Part shown: one piece after another, positions 21,438 to 34,100 of the stretch
Layout of the letters: the number at the start of each line of letters is the position of its first letter
How positions within the stretch are numbered: position 1 is the stretch's first letter
Assembly: GCF_010389155.1 (NCBI RefSeq)
Contig: NC_057765.1
Location: 22,074,980 to 22,138,979, forward strand
Source of the DNA: Erigeron canadensis
Lineage: Eukaryota; Streptophyta; Magnoliopsida; Asterales; Asteraceae
DNA length: 64,000 bases
Direction: 5' to 3'
Notes under the pieces: generated by a model
What the model was told of the DNA's origin: nothing
Databases searched by the model: none
Seen by the model: the letters and a program-made list of their open reading frames with translations, nothing else
Program-made: the position numbers and the translations under genes

Positions 21438-24400
21438 TTAGTTATCATTGGGGACCCAAACCTTCATAGGTTTGGGTCGTCCCTTCTCATCCTTGAGAAT
21501 CAGTTCAGTCCAATATCCATTGCTAGAAGCCGTGGGTGTGACTTGATTCTCAACTTGTCTTCTCACTGGAGAAGACGTCTGACCGCTCGTTGGAGAAGGT
21601 CTTGGGGAATGAAGGCCAAAAGAGGGTCTAACACTCGAGTGAAGTCGGTTATAAAATGAAGTACGACTTGGAGATGTTTGTGACCGACTCGAACTCCCAC
21701 TGAGGGTAGTGAATCTTTGTCCCATAGGAGAAGAACCTTTTGGTGGAGATTCACGGCGTTGAGGTATAGTAAACGGTTTTGTGGAAGATTGAACTTCTTT
21801 AGTCTTATAAACCTGTTTATCATTACCCAACCCCCTTTTTCCTTCCGAGGTGGAAACCTTTGAAGGAGAACCCAATCTCCGAGGTCGATTAGGACATACA
21901 CTGTAACATGACCTTTTTCATGACAAGCAAAGCAAGAGAGGACCTTAGCTTTTTCTTTGTATCTACCTTATTATTGGTACTTACAGATTCACTATTGTCC
22001 ACTGATTTACTTGTTTTACTAGGATCCTTATGGTCTCGTTTGGTCGGTGACATCCTAGACTTATCTGGGGAGTTCTTTCGAGCAGGCATTAAGATATGCT
22101 TCAAAGCCTTAGTTGCTTCGACATTAACAACTAATTCATCTTCAGATTGACTATCCCTAGACTGCTTAGGTAAAGCAGTTTGACGCAACTGACTTAACCG
22201 CTTCATATCCTTAATATCAACATCCCAGACTTTATCAATCCTCTTAGGGTCAATAGATGATAACGGAAATTCTAACTCAGTGTAGACCCTACTACTCTTA
22301 CGAAGTGTAAAGTGAGTAATATTGTCTTTTTGACCATAAGAAGTGGACGAATCTAGGACGACACCTTTCAATTTCTCTTCCTTGGTAGGTTGAGAAGAAA
22401 CTCCTTTAGACGCTGCTATCTCCTCAGTCAAAGTAGGCTTAGGAGACGAGTCTTTTGATTTACCAACATCAACACTAGGTTGAAGTAGGACTTCAGGGAT
22501 ATTAGGTTCTACAGGAGTATAATTATTGTTGAAAGGAGGAGGCATGCTATTGTAAGAAACCTTAGCAGAGTCAGAACTCTTAGATGGAGAGTCCTCAAAC
22601 TTTTTCATGTGCATCAAAAGCTCATCATGTCTAGCTGAATCAACCTTAGCTTGTAAGTCCACTATTTCTATTCTAGCATCAGCCAGTTCTTTCTCAATAG
22701 TAGAACACTTCTTAGCTAATAATGCATTAGCTTCACCACCTACTCTTTCTACAGCCACAACATGTTTAACTTTGTCTTTCATAGCATTAATGTCAGACTC
22801 TAAAGATTTAATCCTATCCTTTAAAAATTTTTCTCTATCAGTGACAGTTAAATCTTTTTTAATCAATTTATCTCTTTCTTCATGAGCAGCATTAACAACA
22901 GATTCTAAATGCTTAATTAGTTCATTCTTTTGTTCAATTTCATCAAACATTCGATTAACAATTTTGCAAACATGAACAATAGTACGAAGAGAGTAAGATA
23001 CCTGTTGATCTGCTTCTTTGCAGTCTGCCATGTACGCGACAAAGTCATCCACACTCATGCCTACTGGAATTTCATACTCCTTCATCTGCTCTTCAATCGT
23101 CTTTTCAACCTTTTCAGTAGCAGAATCGTCTTTGTTCTCAGCAGCGTTCACCTCTCCAGAATCTTTCGTATCAGCAACCTCAAGCTCTTCATCAGACTCA
23201 GAATCAGTGTCATATACCTGAGTAGAAGATTCCAAGTTCGAACTTTGAGCATTTTCATACAGATGCTCATCACTGTGGTAAACTGAGGTGTCCAAGAAAT
23301 CCTCAACAGAATCTGCTATTTGAGCCATATCATCAACTATTTCGGCCAAATAAGCATTATTAGTCTCATCCTGTGGAAGATTCCAGACATAAGAACCATC
23401 AGGTTGAGCAGCTACGATAGCCTTGTCATTGCTATTTCCAGTAGTATCTTCAGTCAACAAGAGAGCTCTACTTGCATTCGGATTAAAAGGACGATTACCA
23501 CCTCTATCTTGACGGGTAGGGGTAATGTTGACATCTCTCTTTGGTCGTTGACATTCTTTGGCAAAATGTCCAAAGCCATCGCAATTATAGCACTTAACCT
23601 TTGACTTGTCAAAGCCCTGAGTACCCCAATAAGCTGTCGACCTGTTCGTTGCATAAACCGTTGCACTCTCCTGGTGATCATCGCCAAATTCCATTTCAGA
23701 TCCATTTCTTCAACATCATCTGGATCTATTTGGTCATAATCTTCGTCAATGAGTGCTGGATCCGTGATCCTCCCTGCAACAAAAGCTTCATGTGCAGCAC
23801 ACATTGCGGCAAATACATTCATCCTTCCCTCAGCAGATTTCATATCTATGGGCATAGACTTGTAACCAGCAGAAGTAGATGAAATATTACCAAACGTCAT
23901 ATTTCCTGGCTTAGCATTCTCATTTGTCTTTCGAGCCTTGAAACCAGCATCAGAAGCCATGAAACCGGCAGAATCATCTCCATCCATAACACAATTAGAA
24001 CCCTCTTTTGTGCCAGAAGTACCAACCCCAGAAAAGAATGCATTAATATCAGCTGTAGGATTTTTCATAGTGGCATGATAAAGAGATGGATCTTGTGTGA
24101 AGTTGTCTTGGTGATCCTTTGCCTTATCCTTCATTTCTCTGTTTCTTAATGTGGATATAACACCATCTTTACGAATAGATGCATAATCAGCTCTTTCTTG
24201 CAATCCATGACGAAATTCTTTATAAGCTTTCGGCAAACCATCCACGAATTTATCCACTATCTCAGTAGGAGTATACTTAAGATCAAAATAGGCTAACTCA
24301 GCAAGAAGATGTTGAAATCTCAAGATAAGATCCTCAACTAGTTCGTTCTTGGTAGCATTAAAGCAATCGAATTGTTTCTTAAGCATCTTAACTCTATTTT

Positions 24401-24821
24401 TCTTCAATAATGGATCACCTTCACAGTGAGCTTCAATAGCATCGAACAATTGCTTTGAAGTCTTGTACTCCTGTTTAGGAAACAGGTGCACTAATTCTTG
24501 AGGAATGCACATCCTAAGAGTAGAAAGAGCCTTAACTTCAACAGCATACAAGGATTTTTCTTCACCTTTTAACTCTCCTACCTTGTAATTAGTTGTAACA
24601 CCATTTACAGTAAGAGTTGGCCATTCATATCCTTCAGTGATCATAATCCACATGTTCAAATCTTCTCGTTGAATATAATCTTCAAATCGACCTCTCCACG
24701 CCCAGAAGTCAGCCAATGAAACTAACTTCGGTGGAGAATTAGTACGTCCAACGAGATGATCATGATAGACAAGAGAATTCAGGTATTGAGCAACAGCAGT
24801 GTTGGTTGACGAGGAAGCCAT
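21438..24821 (-). pseudogene. gag of composite insertion (two or three frameshifts)
   Basis: It starts MASSSTNTAVAQYL on the minus strand at 24821. It encodes a UBN2-type capsid region (FWAWRGRFEDYIQ, LVEDLILRFQHLLAEL, EIVDKFVDGLPKAY), a CCHC knuckle (CYNCDGFGHFAKEC), an acidic linker, coiled-coil-like segments (EKKQKNEL-type heptads near residue 640), a second knuckle (CX2CX4H) and a Ser/Pro/Arg-rich tail ending KVWVPNDN, TAA at 21440-21438. The frame shifts near 23650 and near 21890. No other stop was found, so it is the best preserved gag of the window. About 50% similar to A/B by eye. Confidence 0.87.
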
Positions 24822-24837
24822 TTTGTAAATTTCTGCA

Positions 24838-25100
24838 CTGAACGAAGATAGATTTTAAATTCGTTTGAATGAGAGAAACGAAGATAGGATTAACTTCGTT
24901 TGCAGGAAGGAAACGAAGATAGAATTATCTTCGTTTGAAGGAAAGAAACGAAGATAAGGCTAAATCCGTAAGGTGAGAGTTAACGAAGATAACATGAAAT
25001 TCGTTTGAAGGAACTTAACGAAAATAAAACTAAAAACGTTGGAAGAACTCGAAACGAAAATGAGGTTAAGTTCGTTTTCTAAATTCGTTTGAGAAAACGA
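24838..25100 (-). repeat. AACGAAGATA-type repeats in leader of composite insertion
   Basis: At least eight copies of AAACGAAGATA or its complement TATCTTCGTTT occur between the PBS and gag ATG, often as inverted pairs. The same motif is clustered in LTR x (20747-20830 and 27841-27925). Confidence 0.75.
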
Positions 25101-25188
25101 AATTAGCGACAGTAAGGGTATCGGGAGGTTGATTTTCAGAGAAAAGAATCAAACAAAACGATCTCGAACCCTCGATAAGAAATCGATT

Positions 25189-25201
25189 GGCTCTGATACC
25201 A
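25189..25201 (-). promoter_or_regulatory. Primer-binding site next to LTR y
   Basis: On the minus strand it reads TGGTATCAGAGCC, two bases from LTR y, and leads into the gag at 24821. Confidence 0.9.
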
Positions 25202-25203
25202 CT

Positions 25204-25722
25204 TGTGAAACCGTGTTTCAGCACGTTCCCGGATCGATTAACACGAGATCTAACAATCATAGATGTGCGGAATCCGTCTATGATCGTTTTTAGGGTTAAT
25301 TAATGATTATCATGATAAATACACACGAAGATAATAAGAACAGGAGATAAACACAAAAATACTATCATTAATCATATGATTACAAGATGAATCCGTATGA
25401 ACATCTACAATGATTACGGATTACAATCATTGAGACGAATCGTGATAGTTTGGGCGATATCTCGAGGTATAGATCTCTACCTCGAGAACCTAGTGAATGA
25501 CTCTATGTTGCAACTAAATCATCAATCTAAATTCGTGACCTAAGACTTATATTTATAGGGTGTATAAACAGACTGGGCTGTCAAATTCGTACAAACGGGC
25601 TGGGCCTTACTAACTTAATAGTTCTTACGAACTTAAACTTCGTAAGCATAATTGTACGAATTTCTCAGCCTTTTAGAATTATTGCATCGGACAATAAATT
25701 GTGCACTTTATGTGCTCTAACA
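25204..25722 (-). repeat. LTR y (519 bp), flanked by PBS and PPT
   Basis: On the plus strand it starts TGTGAAACCGTG and ends GCTCTAACA. A minus-strand TATA box lies at 25550-25557. A second copy begins at 63834. The PBS lies to its left and an AAGGGGGAGTT tract (minus strand, 25733-25723) to its right, so it acts as 5' LTR for one element and 3' LTR for another. Confidence 0.85.
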
Positions 25723-27523
25723 AACTCCCCCTTGGCCGGTGCAATCAATTCTTCACAAACCGATATTAATTATAGAAAGTCTAAATGAATAGCCTCCCCC
25801 TTAACTTGAGATATCGGATCTTCAATGTTGAGACTCGATCTTCTGAAACTGCAATCTGATCTTCAACCTGCAAAATCTCTATATCTTCATGAAAACTAAC
25901 CATCCCAACACTTCTCGCTGTAGTTCTCCCCCTCAGTAGTAGCACCTCCAAATTAAACATCAGCAATCTTCCACCCTAGGATTTATTGCCGGAGACTCTG
26001 CTCATCTTGCTTAATTGGCATGTAATAGCGGAGTTGAATTTCCAACAATCAACATCAAATCAATCAGCTCTCACAAAAATAAGAAACTCTGTAGCTTGAA
26101 TCACAAACTGTAGTATCATGAATCCTGTCTCAACTAGCAGTGTCTGACTCTGTCTTGTATCTTCACAACTCTACCAATCACCCGAAGCCTTTCTAATCAG
26201 ATATCCTCTTCAGTTGTATACGCTGCCATACACAAAGATCTTTATCTTCGTGACTGCTCCTCTCAGTCACCTGATATCATCTTTATGTCTTGGAATATAG
26301 ATAAGATTCAATCTTCAAATACTTAACAACAAGTAACCAGCTTCATTGCACCAACACTTCAACAGTTCAAACCGCTATATCAAAAAGATCAACTTCTAAT
26401 AATACTCCAATAATAACATGATGATCTTCAAACTCGAACATTATAATACTTTAATCACCATCAACCGTTAAACTGAATGAATGAACAGAATAACCTTTGA
26501 TCTTCAATGAATGTCGAGTAGTTCATATTTTTGCTTAGAAATACCGAGGACTGAAAGTTTTATCCCCCCCCCCCCCATTTCTCTGCAAAAATCTTGAACT
26601 TCAACCTGTCTTAGGTATCTCCTATCCTGTATGAGGTTCCAAATGGCCTAGAGCATATAACAACTACAAAATCTTCGCCGATAACAGGGTACACCATTTT
26701 CCCTCCAAATTTTCTGGGAAAAACACCTTTACGTGAAACATTGGTATTCACGTAAATTATTGAATCTAAGATGGTAGGAAAAATTTGATGATTGTCGAAA
26801 TTTTGTGCCAAAACCGTGCCAAATATGCGCGAAAACGGACCAAAATTTTCCGACCATTACCAATTTTTGAATCTCGCGTAAAAATCCACTTCTAGGACCA
26901 TAGAAAAAAGTAAATTTTACTCGAGATTTCCCACCTTTTTTTTTTTTTTATAATTGACCTTCTGATGTTGAAACACACTGAACCTCTAAAGTAGCTTGAG
27001 AACATCTTCGTCGTCTGATAAGAACCATATACGAACTTGTCTCAGCTAGAACGACTATCTTCGTGATGACATCAACTCTTAGTTAAACTAACTTCTTGAT
27101 GACATCAGCACGAACTTAGATGTTATCTTCGAAAGAACTAAGTCTGCATGAAACGAAGTTTAAGTTTGTGAGAACAACTAACTTCGTAAGTGCAATCTAA
27201 CTTCGTAAGAACAAAGTTACTTTGCAACCAAATGCTAAGTTCATAAGTGTAAGTTAGTGAGGTGTTTTTGGCTATTTTGGGTTAAGTTCGTAAGGTGAAG
27301 ACCTCATCTGTACGAAGTTAAGACTTAAGTTCGTAAGAACAACTAACTTCGTAAGTTAAATTCGTTTCCTATCTTCGTGAGATGAACTTATAACGAATTT
27401 AAAGTTAAATTTGTTTCCTATCTTCGTTTTGCAAGATTCAAAACAAATTTAGCAGATCTGGTCGAAATTCTTCATCAAAAACCTAATTTTCAGATCTCGT
27501 TTGAGGAAATATCATCCTCCAAA
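25723..27523 (-). other. Non-coding interior between LTR y and LTR x
   Basis: 1.8 kb without a recognisable protein. Next to LTR y there are three pyrimidine tracts that are polypurine tracts on the minus strand: AACTCCCCCTT (25723-25733), CCTCCCCCTTAA (about 25793-25804) and TTCTCCCCCTC (about 25925-25935). The right part (27050-27480) has repeated ACGAAGTT/CTTCGTAAG motifs like a leader. It looks like an element whose gag-pol has been deleted. A C13 tract lies at 26564-26576. Confidence 0.55.
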
Positions 27524-27535
27524 GCTCTGATACCA
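27524..27535 (-). promoter_or_regulatory. Primer-binding site next to LTR x
   Basis: TGGTATCAGAGC on the minus strand, two bases from the TGTGAGTCC end of LTR x. Confidence 0.88.
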
Positions 27536-27537
27536 CT

Positions 27538-27969
27538 TGTGAGTCCCTCGATAGCTACAGATCGCTCTCGAGATCGTCTATGATTATGTCGTGAGTGCGG
27601 AATCCTCACGAGATAACTAGTTTGATTAGTAAAATGGTATATCGCTAATTATCAAGTAAATAATCAGCCGTATTATGCTATATTCGTTTCTATATGGTAT
27701 AGAACGAACTTAGGTGTCTGGTGTACGTGTATGTCGAATGTGATACCTTATTTTAGGGTATTCATTCGTATATATATATTTCAGGTCGAACTGGGCTTGC
27801 TGGGCTTTGTTCTTACGAACTTAGCTGCCCAGCCCATGTAACGAAGTTAATCTTCGTATGTACCAAACGAAGTTTATCTTCGTTTTCCTCTAACGAAGAT
27901 ATACCTTATCTTCGTTAGGTATAAGACTTAGTTATATTCCTAAGTATTTCATCTTAAGGAATCCTAACA
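27538..27969 (-). repeat. LTR x (432 bp), right copy
   Basis: On the plus strand it begins TGTGAGTCCC and ends AATCCTAACA. It shares a plan and a GTGCGGAATCC block with LTR y but is otherwise different. It is followed by about 180 bp of AT-rich DNA before element D resumes, so the right insertion border is not fully clear. Confidence 0.75.
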
Positions 27970-28149
27970 CATATTATGTTTGTACTTGTATATCACACAA
28001 CAAACATCATACATAACACACATATATATAACACCAAAATATGTAATCAATCATTACCAAAACATAAATTCCATAATCTATCAATTACATATATAGATAC
28101 GACATAAATTAACATAATATCTCAATCTAAACGACATATCAAATCTAAG
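27970..28149. other. AT-rich spacer between LTR x and resumed D pol
   Basis: It reads CATATTATG... and has no coding potential or element ends that I recognise. It is not expected in a copia integrase, so it is either part of a longer LTR or a separate small insertion. Confidence 0.4.
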
Positions 28150-30482
28150 TTGCTGTTGTCACGTCAACGTACATCAACAAAAACTGCTTATGAAGTCCTC
28201 AGGAATCGCAAACCAAATATTGGATATTTTCATGTATTTGGTTGTCCAGTTTTTATCTTAAACGATTCCAGTCAGTTGGGAAAGTTCGATGCAAAGGCTG
28301 ATGAGGGTGTTTTCGTGGGGTATTCAGATATTAGAAAAGCCTATAGAGTTTATAATTATAGACTCCAAAAGGTACATGAGACAATTCATGTCACATTCGA
28401 TGAATCTAATGAAGCAATCAATAAAAGACCAAGCCTTGATTTATCTCCAGTTGTCACAGTTGATATTGGTGTATCTGATCAAGTTCATCAATCAGTCAAT
28501 ACACCAAGAGATGTTTCCAGTCATCAGGACTTGGAACCAGTTATACTAAAGAAAAGCTCCAGTGACACTTCATTCTATCCCTCCATCAGTTTCAACTTAA
28601 CACAGAAACTGGTGATTAGATCAGATGTTCGTGCCACAACAACATCAGAACCAGTTCAGACTTCTCCAATTCCTCAAAATATGCCTTTATTTGAAGTTAA
28701 TCATGTCAACACGCCAGTTGACAATGATGAAGAAGTTGAAGTAGTTTGGGCTGATCCTTCTCCAGTTGCCACAACTGTTGAAGATCGTCAGGTGTCTTGC
28801 ACTGATGTTGTGCAAAATCAACCTAGTCAATACACTAAATGGACACTTGCTCATCCCATTGAGCAAATTATTAGAAATCCAGATAGTGGGGTTCAGACTA
28901 GAAGAGCCACAAGTGAACAATGCTTGAACGTCACCTTTTTATCGCTGATTAAACTAAAGAAGATTGACGAGGCTTTGGCAGATCCAAGCTGGGTTGAGGC
29001 TATGCAAGAAGAACTTAACCAGTTCGAAAGGAACAATATTTGGGAACTTATTCCTTGTCCTCCAGGGTTAAAGAAAGAACCCATTGGAACGAGGTGAGTC
29101 TACCGAAACAAGATGGATGAAGATGGCAATGTTATCAGGAACAAGGCAAGATTGTTGCCAAGGGTTATTGTCAAGCAGAAGGTGTTGATTTCGATGAAAC
29201 TTTTGCTCCAGTTGCAAGACTTGAAGCCATTAGAATTTTCTTGGCTTATGCTGCTCATTTGCAATTCAAAGTCTTCCAGATGGATGTCAAAAGTGCGTTC
29301 CTGAATGGAAATTTGGAAGAAGAAGTGTATGTTAAGCAGACTCCAGGTTTCTTGAACGAAAAGCATCCTCACTGGGTATATAGACTAAACAAAGCTTTGT
29401 ATGGTCTTCGTCAAGCCCCAAGAGCCTGGTATGACACTCTAACTAAACATCTTCTCGATAATGGTTTTCAAAGAGGTGCAATAGATAATACCTTGTTTAT
29501 CTTGAAAAAAAAAGATAATATCTTATTGGTACAAATTTATGCTGATGACATTATATGTGGGTCAACTGATGATGGAATGTGTAAAAGGTTTTCAAAAATC
29601 ATGTCTCAAGAATATGAGATGAGTTTAATGGGTGAATTAACATTTTTCTTAGGTTTACAAATTAAACAAACCATGGATGGTATTTTTATTAACCAAGAAA
29701 AATATGTCAGAGATTTGTTAAGAAAATACAAATATGATTCTATCCCATCAAAAACCACACCTATTTCAGCTCCATTAAATTTGGGCTCTGACCCAAATGG
29801 TAAACCAGTGGACCAAAAGGAATATCGTGGAATGGTTGGTTCACTGATGTATTTAACTGCCAGTCGACCAGATATAATGTTTGCAACATGTCTATGTGCT
29901 AGATTTTAGGCTAATCCAAAAGAATCACATTTGCATGCTGTTAAACGCATTTTCGGGTACCTAAAAGGGTGCCCTAGCCTTGGTCTTTGGTATCCCAAAG
30001 GCTCAGGGTTAGATCTAATGGGTTATTCAGATTCAGATCATGCAGGTTGTAAAATTGATAGAAAATCTACAACTGGTGGTTGTCACTTCCTAGGTGGAAA
30101 ACTGGTGAGTTGGACCAGTAAGAAGCAGACTTCGGCCTCAATGTCAACTGCTGAGGCAGAATACATTTCTGCGGCCAGTTGCTGTGCCCAGATTCTCTGG
30201 ATCAAAAACCAGTTACTTGATTATGGTATGAAATACACAAGAACCCCAATCTTTTGTGACAACACCAGTGCAATTGCTATATCACACAACCCAGTGATGC
30301 ACTCGAAGACAAAGCATATTGACATCAGGTATCACTTCATTCGTGATCATGTTATGAAAGGAGACATTGAAATACATTTCATCCCCACTGATAAACAGTT
30401 AGCTGATGTTTTTACAAAACCTCTTGATGAGAAAACTTTTAAACATCTCATCAGTGAACTGGGTATGTTAAATCCTCACTGA
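28150..30482 (+). pseudogene. pol of element D, part 2: integrase C-term, RT, RNase H
   Basis: It resumes with TAYEVLRNRKPNIGYFHVFGC (integrase C-terminal end), then a variable linker, RT ([32 protein letters not shown]; the YADDI catalytic box; [11 protein letters not shown]) and RNase H (YSDSDHAGC, STAEAEYISA, HIDIRYHFIRDH, ADVFTKPL). Breaks: TGA at 29095-29097 in place of a Trp codon, a 1-nt loss near 29157, and TAG at 29907-29909. Copies RNA to DNA and removes the RNA strand. Apart from these lesions the domains are complete. Confidence 0.9.
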
Positions 30483-31190
30483 ACTAGAGAGGCCCTCCAG
30501 TTGAGGGTGGTCCAGGTGATCCTTGATTGGTTGGAGATTGAACACCTTGATGTACTCAAAGACTAGTCATTGATCAAATGGATCACATTTTTAAGGGGAA
30601 AAGACTCAAAATATTTTTCCAATTAAAATTCGTTTTATTTTGAAAAATGCAACTGGTGAATCTATCATTTGAAACTGGTATCTGGAAAATCTCTCCAGTA
30701 TGCTAGTTTGGTCTTGTCTTTAACTGGTGGTCAACCAGATTTCATAACATTATGTTTTACTTGGTGAATACTTGTCACACGTGATGTTACTCGAGTGTTT
30801 ATTTCGCACTCACAAACGTCACCTGACATGTCTTACATGTCAAGACTTTTTGCCAAAAAATAATGCACTTTTTATGGGAATTGTTGAAGTTAATGAGTGA
30901 GTGGGAATACCAGCCGTCATAGCATTAAATGCTTGATGGGAGGTATTAAATGTTTTTGAATTCTCAAAATTACTGAAAATCAATTTTTACAAACAATTTC
31001 AAAATTTGGGATTAAAATATCTTTTCGTATATATTTTGGTAATATTTTATTACCTATATATACCCCACTAAATACTTTTCTCATTTACTTCGCACAAAAT
31101 TGCTTTCATTTACTCTTCCAATCATTCACAATTCGAGATCCCTTTCTCTCTTTCTTCTTTAAGTCCAAAACCCTAAATCCAAAAACTGAA
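30483..31190 (+). promoter_or_regulatory. Putative promoter and 5' UTR of the envelope-like gene in D
   Basis: 708 bp between pol and the envelope-like ATG. It holds CACGTG (30778-30783, G-box), ACGTCAC (30816-30822), TATATATA (31055-31062), a CT-rich stretch, and AAAACCCTAA (31167-31176, telo-box), with the ATG at 31191, 129 bp after the TATA box. The layout resembles a plant promoter with a short leader. Function is inferred. Confidence 0.5.
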
Positions 31191-34100
31191 ATGGCTCCTA
31201 AATCATCATCTTCTTCATCTCGCTCTCGTGATGTGAATTTACTCACTGTCGAGTATACTCCATCAGAAAATGTTTCTCATGCTGTTGGTGCTCCCATTAG
31301 TTCAAAATTGATAAAATTAAATCCAAACAATCCAATGGCATCTCTTCAAGGGCATCAGGCCGCTGATTCTCTCATTGGGAAAATCCAATCCTTTCTTCGG
31401 ATTTCTCCCCTCAGCGATGCCTTTTCTCTGAACCCAAACAAGTTGTTTCATGACTACTTGTGTGAGTTCTGGTACACGGCCTCTAATTCTGATGACTGCT
31501 CATCCATCTCCTTCACTTTAAAGGATGGGTCAGTCTCGTGTACCATCACCACTGAGACATTGAGGGAGGCCCTTAACCTCAATTACTTTAGACAAGATGA
31601 GAGTCCAGTGGAAATTTCCCCTAATATCAACTTCCGTCAGGTCTTCCTTGACATGGGGAATAAAGAAGTTTTGGAGGGAGATGTACTAAAAACCAAAGGA
31701 TCAATCACTATGAGAGGGCTTTCACCATCCTGGAAGTACTTCATGGTCCATTTGGTGGAAAGTTTAGGTGGGAGTTCTGGTGGTTTGGACCAGATAAACT
31801 CTTTCCAAGCAGAGATGGCATACTGCCTGTGGAATGGACTGAGGGTGGATTTCGCAAACATCCTGTTTAGAAGCCTGGTGTTTAAGTTGAAAGGCAACAG
31901 GGGTCCTTGTATCCCATTCTCGCGATTTCTATCCCTTTATTTCATACTAATTCTGGGCAGAGAAGAGTACAACAACACGCAATCTTTATACTCTGTGCCA
32001 GAATTATTAAGAAATCTGGACAACCTTGTGTCCACATCTGATGAAGTCCAGATTTCCCCAAGAATGCTACTGGCATTCTCTAAAACTGATGCACCACCAC
32101 CAGGTGAGTCAGAAAGACAACTGGGCGGGCCTCAAAATAATGAGGGACCCACTAGTTCGCCTGCAGATGCTGTGACTATTGCAGAAACTGGAGATCTCCC
32201 CTTAGGTATCCAGGCGGTTCTAAAGGCAAGAAGATCTACCAAAAATAGAAGAAGATCTAAATCAGGACTTGCTGTATTTGACCAGTCAAAGCCTATGATT
32301 ATGGCCCCTGAATCACTAGCCCATGATACTGCAACTGAGGAAAGAGCAGTTGTTGTTGAGGCTCCAGTTACCACTTTTCAGGGAGAAGATGCTTCGGCAA
32401 CGGATCCTATAACTGATGAAACCATTGAGGAAACTCAAACTGGTCATCAGGAGTCTGAACTACCTGTTCAGCCACCCCCAACATTTATGGATCCTGGCAT
32501 AAATGAGGGTGAGTTTCAGCTTGAATCTTCGGATTCATCTGAGACTGAATCTGACCAGGAGATGGCTGATGCAACTGTACTTGATCAGCTCCCTTCTCTC
32601 CTTGGTCAACCCCAAGAACCACAAGTTTCAGTTTCACCTCTTGACTTCTCCTCCTTACAAGAAATTCCAATATTCGCATCTCGACAACTACTTTCCTCCA
32701 TGAATGTGCCTAGAAATAGACATATTCTTACACCACCGTCGCCGACGTTCACACCTGAGCATTCTCAGTATGAACGTCACATTGAATCTCTTCCCTTTCC
32801 TTCTTCAACAACTTCTATTCCTTCAGCTGGTGCGACAACAACTGGAGAACCTTCACTTTATGTACCTCCTCCAGTTGTATCTGTTGCATTTCGAGCAGGT
32901 CCAGTGGCACCTTCCCCTCTGTCACTGGACAGCCAGTTCGTGTCTTTCCAAACCGATATCTCATGCCTTTTAACAAGGGTGGAGGATATTCAGAAGACAC
33001 TGGACAAGAATACCAAGTCCCTCTCCAAATACCACAAGGATCACATCACTAATGTAAGGGTGGTTGATTTGGGGATTAACAAGTTCTCTGGCAATGAGGA
33101 CTTGGTATTCAGGAAGCTCAACGAGTTGGTCATCAGCTGCAATTCACTGGCTACTTCATTAAAAGAAGCTTTTGACCTAACTCAATCAAAGGTGCACACA
33201 TCCATCACCAACCTGCTGAATAACACTGTCAGATCATCAGAGGTTGAGTTGAACGAATTGGAAAGACAGGTCAAACTACTTGTTGAATAACCTGGTCTGG
33301 ATGTTGTTGAGCTTGGCAACTAGTTGGCCACTTCAGTTGGTCAGAAGATTGAAAATACCTTGGCTCAAAGGGAGAACAATTTGATAGAAAGGGTGATATC
33401 TGAGATCACCAAGACTGCAGCGCCCCAGGTTGATCTCACCCCCAAAACATCTGAGATCAATCAGTTGAGGTGCAGTCTGGATACATTAGCCAGCAAGGTA
33501 TCTGATCACACAACTGCTATTGAAAAACTGACCACTGAAGCTGGCAAAGAAATGGAAGAAGTTGGAAAGGAAGCACCAGCAACTGGGCTCTCCCCAGATG
33601 ATTTAAGTATACTTCAAGCGATTCAAAAGAGTCAAGACACCACTTGTGGAAATGTCATGACTCAATCTCAAGAGATTAATCATCTATGGAGGACAATTCG
33701 CATGTTATGTGGAGTCTCCAGTCATGCCGATTTTGAAGCTATTAGGCAAGGACTAGATGCTGCCAAGGGGGAAAGGTCTGTTCGTGCCCCTCGCACTCTT
33801 GTTGAAGCTTCAGGTGTAGGGAAGGAGATGGTTGTTGCTACCAGTACTGAGGCTGGTGAGCAGGTAATTGAATCTTTTGATGATGTGGTTAGGGGGAATG
33901 TGGATAAAGGAAAGGCCATTGCAACTGATGACTCTAAGGAACCTGCCGCCGATGCACCCTGTTGGAAACTGGCAATATTGATCAATTGCCTCCAGTTACT
34001 GAAAGCGAAAGTCAGAAATTAGCAAGGGTTGGGTATCTGGTCAAGGAGAGGAAGAAACAAATGAAGGCAAATCAATTTGAATCAAGAAAAAATCTTCCAA

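Larger units (their letters stand above)
20447..27969 (-). mobile_element. Composite Sirevirus insertion inside D, with two LTR types
   Basis: Read on the minus strand: LTR x (27969-27538), PBS, 1.8 kb non-coding with leader-like and 3'-like parts, polypurine tracts, LTR y (25722-25204), PBS, gag (24821-21438), a pol fragment (21417-20826), and a truncated LTR x (20826-20447). LTR y is therefore flanked by a PPT on one side and a PBS on the other, as in a tandem pair sharing an LTR. The gag is of the same general Sirevirus type as A/B. The integrase, RT, RNase H and any envelope-like gene are deleted. Confidence 0.75.
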
